Source of the DNA: Dyadobacter psychrophilus
GTDB taxonomy: Bacteria > Bacteroidota > Bacteroidia > Cytophagales > Spirosomataceae
Assembly (NCBI RefSeq): GCF_900167945.1
Contig: NZ_FUZA01000006.1
Location: forward strand, 310,001 to 374,000
Length of the DNA stretch: 64,000 nt
Reading direction: 5' to 3'
In this document: one piece after another, positions 33,647 to 41,604 of the stretch
How the letters are laid out: every line of letters starts with the position of its first letter
Numbering within the stretch: position 1 is the stretch's first letter
Notes under the pieces: model-generated
What the model was told of the DNA's origin: nothing
Databases searched by the model: none
The model's input: the letters and a program-made list of their open reading frames with translations, nothing else
Position numbers and translations under genes: made by a program

Positions 33647-34693
33647 TTAATTATTTTCTGGGCGCAAGCTGCGAACAGTTTTGCCCGATTGCCACATTTC
33701 TGATTCGCGAAGCTCAGCCAATTCTTCTTCCAATTTCACGCGATAATCCGATTGTGAGTTACGCGTGATGGAGATTTTAGCTTGTTCGCCACTTTTTACA
33801 GAGTTGTAAAGTTGTTCGAAAACAGGCTTAGTAGCGTCACGGAAAGGTTTCCACCAATCCAATGCACCGCGTTGTGCTGTTGTAGAGCAGTTTGCATACA
33901 TCCAGTCCATGCCGTTTTCAGCAACCAGTGGCATCAATGATTGCGTCAATTCTTCAACTGTTTCGTTGAATGCTTCTGACGGAGAGTGTCCGTTTGAGCG
34001 AAGCACTTCGTATTGTGCTGCAAAAATTCCCTGGATAGCGCCCATCAATGTTCCGCGCTCGCCTGTAAGGTCAGACGTAACTTCGCGGTAGAAATCAGTT
34101 TCGAACAAATATCCTGAACCAACACCGATTCCCATTGCGATGCATTTCTCACGCGCTTTGCCCGTTGCATCCTGGAATATTGCAAAAGAAGAGTTCAAGC
34201 CTTTTCCTTCTACGAACAAGCGGCGAAGTGAAGTTCCTGATCCTTTTGGAGCAACCAAATACACGTCTACATCAGCAGGAGGGATAATTCCAGTTTGATC
34301 TTTGTAAGTTACACCGAAACCGTGTGAGAAATACAACGATTTTCCGGCAGTAAGATTAGCCTTAACAGTTGGCCATAATTCAATTTGAGCGGCGTCGGAA
34401 AGCAGGTAACAAATGATTGTTCCTTTTGCCAATGCTTCTTCCAATTCGAAAAGTGTTTCGCCAGGAACCCATCCGTCAGCAACGGCTTTGTCCCACGACT
34501 TACCTCCTTTGCGCTGTCCAACGATCACATTGAATCCGTTGTCACGCATGTTCAAGCTTTGGCCTGGGCCTTGTACGCCGTAACCAATTACAGCTATGGT
34601 TTCATTAGAAAGTACTTCACGTGCCTTTTCAAGAGGAAATTCTTCACGGGTTACTACTTCTTCTTCGACCCCGCCGAAATTTAATTTTGCCAT
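33647..34693 (-). CDS. ilvC: Ketol-acid reductoisomerase (class I)
   Basis: A 348-residue enzyme for the second common step of valine/isoleucine synthesis. The Rossmann loop AVIGYGVQGPGQSLNMRDNG is at about 34-53, with QRKGGKSW following, consistent with NADPH use. The metal/active-site residues in SDLTGERGTLMGAIQGIF (near 190) and the C-terminal KARI domain (VEELTQSLMPLVAENGMDWMY) are intact. The length matches class I enzymes. It follows ilvN by 61 nt. Confidence 0.96.
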   Translation of the reverse strand: MAKLNFGGVEEEVVTREEFPLEKAREVLSNETIAVIGYGVQGPGQSLNMRDNGFNVIVGQRKGGKSWDKAVADGWVPGETLFELEEALAKGTIICYLLSDAAQIELWPTVKANLTAGKSLYFSHGFGVTYKDQTGIIPPADVDVYLVAPKGSGTSLRRLFVEGKGLNSSFAIFQDATGKAREKCIAMGIGVGSGYLFETDFYREVTSDLTGERGTLMGAIQGIFAAQYEVLRSNGHSPSEAFNETVEELTQSLMPLVAENGMDWMYANCSTTAQRGALDWWKPFRDATKPVFEQLYNSVKSGEQAKISITRNSQSDYRVKLEEELAELRESEMWQSGKTVRSLRPENN

Positions 34694-34754
34694 TGATTAT
34701 TGATTGGATTATTGATTACTCGATTTAAAAACAATATTAGGTAAAGTTGAACGG

Positions 34755-35288
34755 TTACTGATAATACTCCCACTCAGCCTCAGGAAGATAATCGACAAGC
34801 GTTTGAGGCGATTTACTCACTGCGACACGTCCTGATCTTACAAATTCCAGGATCTCGTGGGGCTTGATATAGTCAAAGAATTCAAAAATTTCTTCTTCCG
34901 TGCCCGTTTTCTGGATAATTACATAAGTCAGATGCCAGTAAACGACCCAGGCCTTGTAAGTTTTGTTAATGGTCTCGATGTCAAGCGGTTTCGCACCAAT
35001 TGGTGTTGAGATTTTGAACAATGCGATCTCATTGTAAGCGATATCGTCATTGAGATAACCAAAAACAGCCAGCACTTCAATCACTTTACGGATCTGGCGG
35101 ACGAGCTTTTCAACTGCATCGCGCGACTCATGGCGAATGACGATGGTAAACCTTGAAATACCCTTACGTTCCGTTTCGGAAACCGTAAGACTATCAATAT
35201 TAATGCGTCTGCGTGTCAGAATGGTGGTAATCTTGTTCAGAATACCAATCGTATTTTCTGTAAAAACACAAATGGTGTATGTTGTCAT
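34755..35288 (-). CDS. ilvN: Acetolactate synthase, small (regulatory) subunit
   Basis: A 177-residue regulatory subunit with an N-terminal ACT domain (TYTICVFTENTIGILNKITT, then RRRINIDSLTVSETE) and a C-terminal ALS_ss domain. It confers feedback control, usually by valine, on IlvB. I start at ATG 35288 (MTTYTICVF); a TTG two codons upstream is less likely. It follows ilvB by 18 nt. Confidence 0.94.
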   Translation of the reverse strand: MTTYTICVFTENTIGILNKITTILTRRRINIDSLTVSETERKGISRFTIVIRHESRDAVEKLVRQIRKVIEVLAVFGYLNDDIAYNEIALFKISTPIGAKPLDIETINKTYKAWVVYWHLTYVIIQKTGTEEEIFEFFDYIKPHEILEFVRSGRVAVSKSPQTLVDYLPEAEWEYYQ

Positions 35289-35306
35289 GATCAATTAATG
35301 TCTATT

Positions 35307-37067
35307 TTATTCCAATCTGATATCTGCCACGCAAGCTCCGGTTGGAACCATTGGGAACACATTTTCTTCTTTTTCTACCAAAACTTCCAACAAATAAGGC
35401 TTATCGGAAGCCAGCATTTTATCCAGCGAATCATTCAGATTCTCCCTCGCGCCGCAAGTGTGGCCGTCGATGCCAAAACCTTTTGCTATGGTGATGAAAT
35501 CGGGGTTTTGCAGCTCTACAAATGAATAGCGTTTCTGGTGGAAAAGCTGTTGCCACTGGCGCACCATTCCAAGGAAGTTGTTATTCAAAATAATGATCTT
35601 AACCGGCAAACCGCTTTGTGCAATGGTCCCTAATTCCTGGATTGTCATCTGAAAACAGCCGTCACCAATGATCGCAACAACCTCACGATCAGGGGCTCCT
35701 ACTTTTGCTCCAAACGAAGCAGGCAATGCAAAACCCATTGTTCCTAGTCCACCGGAAGTAATAAAAGAGTTTGCTTTTTTGAACTGATAATAACGCGCAG
35801 TCATCATCTGATGCTGACCCACATCGGCTACAATCACGGCTTCACCTTTTGTTTTATCGGAAAGCGTGCGAATCACCTCAGCCATTTTGATCTTTTCCGT
35901 TGTCGGAGCAAGCTCTGGCTGCGTAATTTTCTGATCCTCAATCGCATCGTATCTTTTGAATTCCTCGCGCCAAGATTCGTGGTTATTTTCCTTAACCAAT
36001 GGAAGCAACATTTCAAGCGCCCTTTTGGCATCACCTACAACCGGTGCGTCCGCTTTAACGATCTTGTCAATTTCCGCCGGGTCAATTTCAATGTGAACGA
36101 CCTTCGCCTGCTTCGCATAACGGCTCAAATCACCCGTAACGCGGTCATCGAAGCGCATTCCGACTGCAATAATGACGTCACATTGGTTGGTAAGGACATT
36201 AGTCCCATAATTCCCATGCATTCCAAGCCAGCCTACATAGTTAGGATGGTCACAAGAAACAGAAGAAAGTCCGAGCAATGTTGAAGCCGCAGGAATGTCT
36301 GTTTTTTCAATGAATTGGATCAATTCCGCTTCTGCATTAGCTATCTGCACGCCGTGTCCAAAGAACAGGAACGGACGTTTTGCCTGATTGATCAATTTTG
36401 CAGCTGCTGCAACCTGCTCGTCTTTTGGAGACAAGCGTGGGTGATAGCTAACCAGTTTTTCGCATTTTTTGTGAACAAATGGTCGCGTCATCAATTTCTG
36501 CTGCGCATCCTTTGTAATGTCGATCAGGACAGGGCCCGGACGACCCGATTTTGCTATATAAAATGCTTTTGCAATGATCTCAGGAACTTCATCCGCATTG
36601 GTAATCTGATAATTCCATTTCGTGATTGGAATAGTAACACCCATCACATCCGTTTCCTGGAATGCATCCGTTCCCAGCAAATGAGAAGCCACCTGACCAA
36701 CAATGCAAACCATTGGTGTTGAGTCGATTATCGCATCAGCTATTCCAGTAACAAGGTTCGTTGCTCCCGGGCCGGATGTTACAAGGCACACGCCCACTTC
36801 ACCCGTAATGCGCGCAAAACCTTCCGCCGCATGCGCTGCACCTTGCTCATGACGCACCAGAATGTGGTTAACCTGATCCTGATAATCATAAATCGCGTCA
36901 TACACCGGCATGATCGCCCCACCCGGATAACCGAAAATGGTCTCAACCCCTTCCGCGATCAGCGACTGGATTACCGCGTGTGAACCATTGATCAACTCCG
37001 GCTTAGCAATCGAAGCCACCGGCTCGATCACCTGCATTGTTTGTGTTTGATTTTCATTAAATCCCAT
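35307..37067 (-). CDS. ilvB: Acetolactate synthase, large (catalytic) subunit
   Basis: A 586-residue TPP- and FAD-dependent enzyme catalysing the first common step of valine/isoleucine synthesis. The catalytic Glu lies in RHEQGAAHAAEGFAR near residue 80, the TPP pyrophosphate motif in GDGCFQMTIQELGTIAQSGL (near 480) ending in NNNFLGMVRQWQ. The three domains (TPP-Pyr, central FAD-like, TPP-PP) are full length. It follows the nucleotidyltransferase gene by 15 nt and is 18 nt ahead of ilvN. Confidence 0.97.
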   Translation of the reverse strand: MGFNENQTQTMQVIEPVASIAKPELINGSHAVIQSLIAEGVETIFGYPGGAIMPVYDAIYDYQDQVNHILVRHEQGAAHAAEGFARITGEVGVCLVTSGPGATNLVTGIADAIIDSTPMVCIVGQVASHLLGTDAFQETDVMGVTIPITKWNYQITNADEVPEIIAKAFYIAKSGRPGPVLIDITKDAQQKLMTRPFVHKKCEKLVSYHPRLSPKDEQVAAAAKLINQAKRPFLFFGHGVQIANAEAELIQFIEKTDIPAASTLLGLSSVSCDHPNYVGWLGMHGNYGTNVLTNQCDVIIAVGMRFDDRVTGDLSRYAKQAKVVHIEIDPAEIDKIVKADAPVVGDAKRALEMLLPLVKENNHESWREEFKRYDAIEDQKITQPELAPTTEKIKMAEVIRTLSDKTKGEAVIVADVGQHQMMTARYYQFKKANSFITSGGLGTMGFALPASFGAKVGAPDREVVAIIGDGCFQMTIQELGTIAQSGLPVKIIILNNNFLGMVRQWQQLFHQKRYSFVELQNPDFITIAKGFGIDGHTCGARENLNDSLDKMLASDKPYLLEVLVEKEENVFPMVPTGACVADIRLE

Positions 37068-37082
37068 GACTCCTCTATTTAT

Positions 37083-37547
37083 TTAGTCGGATGAATTTTC
37101 AAGATTTTCAATGTCATTTATATCTCGTGGCCTTCCGGCGGCCTTTTTCGCTGTAATCAGATCTTTATAATGGATCAATCTGATTATTAAATCATCTACA
37201 ATGTGATCCGACGCATTTTGAAAGGCATAATCGAATTCCAGACCTTTCAAATTGGTAATAATGTCTATCGAAACCGGCGCTCTTCCAAAAGTGAAGACAT
37301 CAAATTTTGGGTTTGATAAGAAATTGTCTTCGGTCATATCGAACATCGGCATTCCAAACTTCCCGAACGCCTTTGCTATTCTCAAATAGTTCTCTTTCGT
37401 TTTATTAACCCAAATATCCATATCACCAGTGGTTCTCGAATAACCGTGAAGGATTACCGAGTAACCTCCAACCAATATGTATTCGACCTCACTTTCATTT
37501 AATGATTTCAAAAAGTCCTGAAAATCATCATTGAAGATATTTGCCAT
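37083..37547 (-). CDS. Nucleotidyltransferase-fold protein (AbiEii/DUF6036-like)
   Basis: A 154-residue protein with the nucleotidyltransferase-fold pattern YILVGGYSVILHGYSRTTGDMDIWVN (near residues 22-47, split here at no point but shorter in each half): VGG loop followed by a GDMDIWV acidic motif. Such proteins are found as NTase partners in toxin-antitoxin-like modules. It overlaps the small upstream gene by 1 nt (TAATG), indicating translational coupling, and lies between ilvD and ilvB. Function not established. Confidence 0.72.
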   Translation of the reverse strand: MANIFNDDFQDFLKSLNESEVEYILVGGYSVILHGYSRTTGDMDIWVNKTKENYLRIAKAFGKFGMPMFDMTEDNFLSNPKFDVFTFGRAPVSIDIITNLKGLEFDYAFQNASDHIVDDLIIRLIHYKDLITAKKAAGRPRDINDIENLENSSD

Positions 37548-37756
37548 TATAATGTGTGTTTCCGCATGGAGAAGGCTGTTCTGTCCATTCTCGGCGGATT
37601 GTTTATATCAAACTGAAAAGCGACACTATTCAGGTAATTCGCAGCTTGCAACCTCTCCCTCGACGTTTTTGGCTGATTTTTAGCATAATACTTTTCGGTT
37701 TCCTCGTGAGATCCCGCGTGAAATGCTGTCCTGTCTAATTTAAATTCGCTTTCCAT
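37547..37756 (-). CDS. Small partner protein of the nucleotidyltransferase
   Basis: A 69-residue hydrophilic protein containing the motif DRTAF twice (LDRTAFHAGSHEE and RMDRTAFSMRKH) and the helix SRERLQAANYLNSVAFQF. I recall similar small proteins upstream of AbiEii-like nucleotidyltransferases in Bacteroidota, without assigned function. It starts 12 nt after the ilvD stop, so any promoter of its own would have to lie within ilvD; it is probably expressed from the ilv promoter. Confidence 0.68.
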   Translation of the reverse strand: MESEFKLDRTAFHAGSHEETEKYYAKNQPKTSRERLQAANYLNSVAFQFDINNPPRMDRTAFSMRKHTL

Positions 37757-37768
37757 AAACTAACTCTT

Positions 37769-39454
37769 TTACGCTTCGTCCGTTACGCAGCCTTCGGCGG
37801 CTGATTTTACGGTTCTGATGTATCTTCCTAACATTCCTTTTGTGAACTTCGGAGCGGGCTGAATCCAAGCCGCTTTGCGGGCTGCCATTTCTTCGTCTGA
37901 AATGTGCAAGGTTAGCTGGCGGGTGTTGGCGTCGATGGAGATGCGGTCGCCGTCTTTTACCAGGGCAATCGGGCCTCCGTCGAATGCTTCGGGTGTAATG
38001 TGTCCTACTACAAATCCGTGCGTTCCGCCTGAAAAACGGCCGTCAGTGATCAAGGCGATTTTGTCTCCTAGTCCTGCTCCCATTACAGCGGAAGTTGGTT
38101 TCAACATTTCCGACATGCCCGGACCGCCTTTTGGACCTGCATTACGGATTACCACAACGTGTCCTTCTTTAATTTCACCTTTTGAAAGCATGGTAATGAT
38201 CTCCGATTCGTGCTCGCAAACCTTTGCTTCGCCGTCGAACGTCATCCCTTCTTTTCCCGTAATTTTCGCAACCGCGCCCGTTGGCGTCAGGTTACCATAC
38301 ATGATCTGAATGTGACCGCTTGATTTAATGGCTTGCTCCAAAGGAAAAACCATTTTCTGTGTGTCAAAATTAAGATCAGGAGCTTCTGCCAAGTTTTCAG
38401 CGACTGTTTTACCGGTTACTGTAATGCAATCACCGTGGATCAAACCTTTGGAATACAGATATTTTGTGATCGCAGGAACACCGCCGATTTCCAAAATATC
38501 TTCCATATAATACTTACCACTAGGCTTCAAATCCGCGATAAATGGTGTGCGATCTGAAATTGCCTGAATGTCATCCAATGTCAGCCAAAGTCCTGCTGAA
38601 CGCGCGATTGCCAAGAAGTGCAATGCTGCATTTGTAGAACCGCCTAGCGCCATAACAACGGTTAATGCGTTTTCAAGGGACTTTTTGGTAATGATTTCTT
38701 TCGGAGTAATGTTCAGTTCCAAAAGTTTTTTCATCGCCGCGCCGATTTTCTTGCATTCTTCCTGCTTGCCTTCGTGCGTCGCTGGGTAAGAGCTGCTGAA
38801 TGGCAAGCTCATTCCCATCGCCTCAATCGAAGCCGCCATGGTGTTTGCCGTGTACATGCCACCGCAAGCGCCCTGGCCAGGAATTGAATTTTGTATAACG
38901 CCTTTAAAATCTTCGTCTGAAATGTTGTTGGCAAATTTCTTCCCAAGCGCTTCAAATGCGGAAACGATATCCAGTTTTTGTCCTTTATAATGTCCTGAAC
39001 GTATTGTTCCGCCATAAACCATAATTGCAGGCCGATCGATCCGGGCCATCGCCATTACTGCTCCCGGCATATTTTTATCACAACCTACAACCGCAATCAC
39101 GCCGTCATACCATTGTGCGGAAACCACCGTTTCAATCGAATCCGCGATAATGTCGCGACTTGGCAATGAGTAACGCATTCCGTCATTTCCGTTGGTCATC
39201 CCGTCGGAAACACCGATTGTGTTAAAGATCAAGCCCACCATTTCATTGGCTGTCACACCTTGTTTCACGTAAACAGAAAGTCCGTTTAAGTGCATATTAC
39301 AGGGGTTTCCCTCGTAACCTGTGCTGGCAATCCCAATTTGTGGTTTTGAAAAATCTTCTTCTTTCAAGCCAATGCCGTAAAGCATGGCCTGCGCTGCCGG
39401 ATTGGTAACTTCTTGGGTCAGGGTTTTTGAAAATCTGTTAAGTTCTGTCGACAT
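37769..39454 (-). CDS. ilvD: Dihydroxy-acid dehydratase
   Basis: A 561-residue Fe-S enzyme that dehydrates dihydroxy acids to 2-oxoisovalerate and 2-oxo-3-methylvalerate. Cluster-binding cysteines are visible in VVGCDKNMPGAVMAMAR near residue 123 and GQGACGGMYTANTM near 195; an early Cys lies in GNPCNMHL. The catalytic C-terminal serine region ITDGRFSGGTHGFVVGH is near 470. It is the first structural gene of the locus, directly downstream of the leader peptide and attenuator. Confidence 0.97.
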   Translation of the reverse strand: MSTELNRFSKTLTQEVTNPAAQAMLYGIGLKEEDFSKPQIGIASTGYEGNPCNMHLNGLSVYVKQGVTANEMVGLIFNTIGVSDGMTNGNDGMRYSLPSRDIIADSIETVVSAQWYDGVIAVVGCDKNMPGAVMAMARIDRPAIMVYGGTIRSGHYKGQKLDIVSAFEALGKKFANNISDEDFKGVIQNSIPGQGACGGMYTANTMAASIEAMGMSLPFSSSYPATHEGKQEECKKIGAAMKKLLELNITPKEIITKKSLENALTVVMALGGSTNAALHFLAIARSAGLWLTLDDIQAISDRTPFIADLKPSGKYYMEDILEIGGVPAITKYLYSKGLIHGDCITVTGKTVAENLAEAPDLNFDTQKMVFPLEQAIKSSGHIQIMYGNLTPTGAVAKITGKEGMTFDGEAKVCEHESEIITMLSKGEIKEGHVVVIRNAGPKGGPGMSEMLKPTSAVMGAGLGDKIALITDGRFSGGTHGFVVGHITPEAFDGGPIALVKDGDRISIDANTRQLTLHISDEEMAARKAAWIQPAPKFTKGMLGRYIRTVKSAAEGCVTDEA

Positions 39455-39468
39455 GGTGAATATGTTGT

Positions 39469-39504
39469 AAATAAAAACACCTCAATCAGCGGGTGAGTGA
39501 GGTG
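39469..39504 (-). terminator. ilvD attenuator terminator hairpin
   Basis: On the minus strand CACCTCA (39498-39504) pairs with TGAGGTG (39478-39484), loop 13 nt, followed by TTTTTATTT (to 39469). It lies 24 nt upstream of the ilvD start, in the transcribed leader. Confidence 0.85.
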
Positions 39505-39546
39505 CCAGGTTTTATGCAATCGTCCTCACTCACGCAAATCGCGTGA
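39493..39546 (-). promoter_or_regulatory. ilvD attenuator regions 1, 2 and 3
   Basis: Minus strand: region 1 TCACGC (39541-39546) pairs with region 2 GCGTGA (39530-39535) across the leader stop codon. Region 2 GTGAGTGAGG (39524-39533) can instead pair perfectly over 10 bp with region 3 CCTCACTCAC (39493-39502). Region 3 overlaps the first terminator arm (39498-39504), so the antiterminator and terminator are exclusive. This is the complete 1-2-3-4 arrangement of amino-acid attenuators. Confidence 0.85.
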
Positions 39547-39583
39547 CTAGAATTAGAACTGGGACGATTAAAATGAATTTCAT
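39530..39583 (-). CDS. ilvL: ilv leader peptide
   Basis: A 17-codon ORF reading MKFILIVPVLILVTRFA with nine branched-chain residues (three each of Ile, Leu and Val). Its TGA stop lies in region 2 of the attenuator, so a ribosome finishing translation masks the antiterminator arm while one stalled at codons 4-13 leaves it free. Leucine is coded by TTA and CTA twice. The name ilvL is by analogy with enterobacterial leaders. Confidence 0.85.
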   Translation of the reverse strand: MKFILIVPVLILVTRFA

Positions 39584-39775
39584 TAGCGTAACTTATAAAT
39601 CTAGCGAAATTTCGCTAACTTTTTGTTTGTGTTACAAATTAGGAGGGTATCTTTCTATTTTCCAAACATTCACGCGATTTTTTGAGGATAATCTGAGATA
39701 AATACCAAATTAATGTTTGGTGAAGCGTGGTTTCAGGAAAATATTTAATTTTGACCAATCCAAAATCCAAATGCT
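39584..39775. other. Divergent intergenic region between the ilv leader and murQ
   Basis: This part of the 321-nt gene-free stretch holds the palindrome at 39602-39617 near the ilv side and a TAATTTTG box (plus strand, 39746-39753; exact TAnnTTTG) 22 nt before murQ. No further gene or structured RNA was recognised in it. Confidence 0.6.
39602..39619 (-). promoter_or_regulatory. Palindromic operator/promoter motif upstream of the ilv leader
   Basis: A perfect 16-bp palindrome TAGCGAAATTTCGCTA (39602-39617). The string GCGAAATTTCGCTAAC (39604-39619) is repeated exactly upstream of leuA. On the minus strand TTTG lies 17 nt before TAGCGAAATTTCGC. A TAGATTTA box (39596-39603) next to it is another possible -7. 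Confidence 0.72.
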
Positions 39776-40579
39776 ATGCTAACCACAGAGTCATCTTCCC
39801 ATTACAATAATCTTGAAAAAATGAGTGTTCAGGACATTTTGTCTTCCATCAATAAAGAAGATAAAACAGTCCCGAATGCAGTTGAAAAAGCCATCCCGCA
39901 AATAGAAGCGCTTGTATCGCAAATTGTTCCTCGGATGCAGAAAGGCGGGCGACTGTTTTATATCGGGGCTGGTACTAGCGGCCGGCTGGGTGTCGTGGAT
40001 GCTTCGGAATGTCCCCCAACTTTTGGCGTTCCGTTTGATCTGGTGGTCGGGATTATTGCCGGCGGCGATACTGCGATCAGGAAAGCGGTTGAAAATGCGG
40101 AAGACGACTGGAACCAGGCCTGGATTGACCTGAAACCTTACGAACCTAACGAGAACGACACATTAATAGGCATAGCAGCATCGGGAAGAACGCCTTATGT
40201 GATCGGCGGATTGACTGTAGCGCAAAAAGCCGGTTTGCTGACCGGATGCGTGGTTTGCAATGATGGCTCGCCCGTTGCGAAAGCAGCAGCATTTCCCGTG
40301 GAAGTGGTTGTAGGACCTGAATTTTTAACAGGAAGCACTAGAATGAAGTCCGGAACCGCTCAGAAATTGGTCCTCAATATGATTTCAACGGCTGTAATGA
40401 TCCGTTTGGGCAAAGTGAAGGGCAATAAAATGATCGATATGCAGCTTACCAATGAAAAACTGGTCAATCGGGCACAGCAAATGATTATCGACGAACTGAA
40501 TGTGGATGCTGCCGAGGCTGAAAAATTGCTGAATCAATACGGAAGCGTTCGCGGCGCAATTGAATCTGTACAGAAATAA
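39776..40579 (+). CDS. murQ: N-acetylmuramic acid 6-phosphate etherase
   Basis: A 267-residue SIS-domain enzyme that cleaves the lactyl ether of MurNAc-6-P in peptidoglycan recycling. The family signature YIGAGTSGRLGVVDASECPPTFG (two adjacent blocks near residues 62-84) includes the catalytic Glu; a second region, GPEFLTGSTRMKSGTAQKLVLN, is also typical. It is about 30 residues shorter than the E. coli enzyme, mainly at the ends, as in other Bacteroidota. Its -7 box TAATTTTG is at 39746-39753. Confidence 0.95.
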   Translation: MLTTESSSHYNNLEKMSVQDILSSINKEDKTVPNAVEKAIPQIEALVSQIVPRMQKGGRLFYIGAGTSGRLGVVDASECPPTFGVPFDLVVGIIAGGDTAIRKAVENAEDDWNQAWIDLKPYEPNENDTLIGIAASGRTPYVIGGLTVAQKAGLLTGCVVCNDGSPVAKAAAFPVEVVVGPEFLTGSTRMKSGTAQKLVLNMISTAVMIRLGKVKGNKMIDMQLTNEKLVNRAQQMIIDELNVDAAEAEKLLNQYGSVRGAIESVQK

Positions 40580-40582
40580 AGG

Positions 40583-41593
40583 CTAGATTTTCAAAACAAT
40601 TTTCCCGAACTGCTGGCCCGAATCCATTAAGCGTAATGCTTTTTCGGCTTCGTCCAATGGGAAAACTGTGTCAATGATGGGCATAATCTCTTTTTCCTCA
40701 ACAAATTTGATCATTTCCTGAAACTCAGCTTCGGTCCCCATCGTGGTTCCGATAATGTTGAGCTGTTTGAAGAATACTTTGGCCGGGACAATGTCGGTAA
40801 TGTTGCCGGTTCCGCCGCCGTAAAAGCAAATTCTGGCACCAGGAGCTGCAATGTCAATCAATCTTGCAAAACCTGCGCCGCCAGCGCTATCAATGATGAC
40901 ATTGAAATAACCCAGCTTCGGTCCTCTTGCCTTAACAAGCAGATCGCGATACCAGGTTGGGATTTTATAATTGATGCCTCCCTTAGCACCCATTTCAATG
41001 GCTTTTTGGATTTTCTGATCGGAACCGGAAGTTACCCACACTTCCGCACCGGCCGCAATAGCAAATTGAATTGCAAACAAAGCGACGCCTCCGCCCGCAC
41101 CCGTCACCAAAACCTTATCTCCCGGCTGCCATTTTGCTCGCGTATGCAATGCGCGCCAAGCGGTTAATGCGCCAAGAGGCAATGTAGCGGCCTGTTCAAA
41201 TGATAGATAGGCAGGTTTTTGAACCAGATAACGGGCTTCTACTTTGACATATTCAGCAAAAGTCCCGTTATCCGGCAAACCTAATATTTTGTGTTCATCC
41301 CCGTAAAAAGCAGGATTATCGCCCCAGTTTTGCGAAGGATTAATGATCACTTCCTTGCCGAGCCATTCAGCATCCACACCTTCTCCCACTTCACTTACTG
41401 TTCCTGCTCCGTCGGATCCGGGAATAACGGGCGTCGTGATTTTCGGATAAAGGCCCTTTTGAATCCAAACGTCGCGGTGATTTAATGAAGCTGCTTTCAG
41501 TTGAACAACCACTTCATCGGGTCCGGCCTGTGGTTGTTCAACTTCTTCTATAACCAGGGGCTCGTGAAGATTTTTAATGACAGCAGCTTTCAT
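40583..41593 (-). CDS. Zinc-type/quinone oxidoreductase-like MDR dehydrogenase
   Basis: A 336-residue medium-chain dehydrogenase/reductase. The N-terminal GroES-like domain (LKAASLNHRDVWIQKG, then PGSDGAGTVSEVGEGV) and the Rossmann domain with VLVTGAGGGVALFAIQFA near residue 155 are clear. Catalytic zinc cysteines are not apparent, so it is nearer to the quinone oxidoreductase branch. Substrate unknown. It is convergent with murQ (3-nt gap) and begins 11 nt after the NIPSNAP gene, so these two are likely an operon. Confidence 0.88.
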   Translation of the reverse strand: MKAAVIKNLHEPLVIEEVEQPQAGPDEVVVQLKAASLNHRDVWIQKGLYPKITTPVIPGSDGAGTVSEVGEGVDAEWLGKEVIINPSQNWGDNPAFYGDEHKILGLPDNGTFAEYVKVEARYLVQKPAYLSFEQAATLPLGALTAWRALHTRAKWQPGDKVLVTGAGGGVALFAIQFAIAAGAEVWVTSGSDQKIQKAIEMGAKGGINYKIPTWYRDLLVKARGPKLGYFNVIIDSAGGAGFARLIDIAAPGARICFYGGGTGNITDIVPAKVFFKQLNIIGTTMGTEAEFQEMIKFVEEKEIMPIIDTVFPLDEAEKALRLMDSGQQFGKIVLKI

Positions 41594-41604
41594 TCAATTC
41601 GGGA

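Noticed and set aside
26444..37756. Integrated mobile element or prophage carrying the toxin-antitoxin pairs
   Set aside because: No integrase, transposase, direct repeats or tRNA target found near the pairs.
39455..39600. T-box riboswitch for ilvD
   Set aside because: No T-box stem or specifier loop; a leader peptide with alternate hairpins explains the region.
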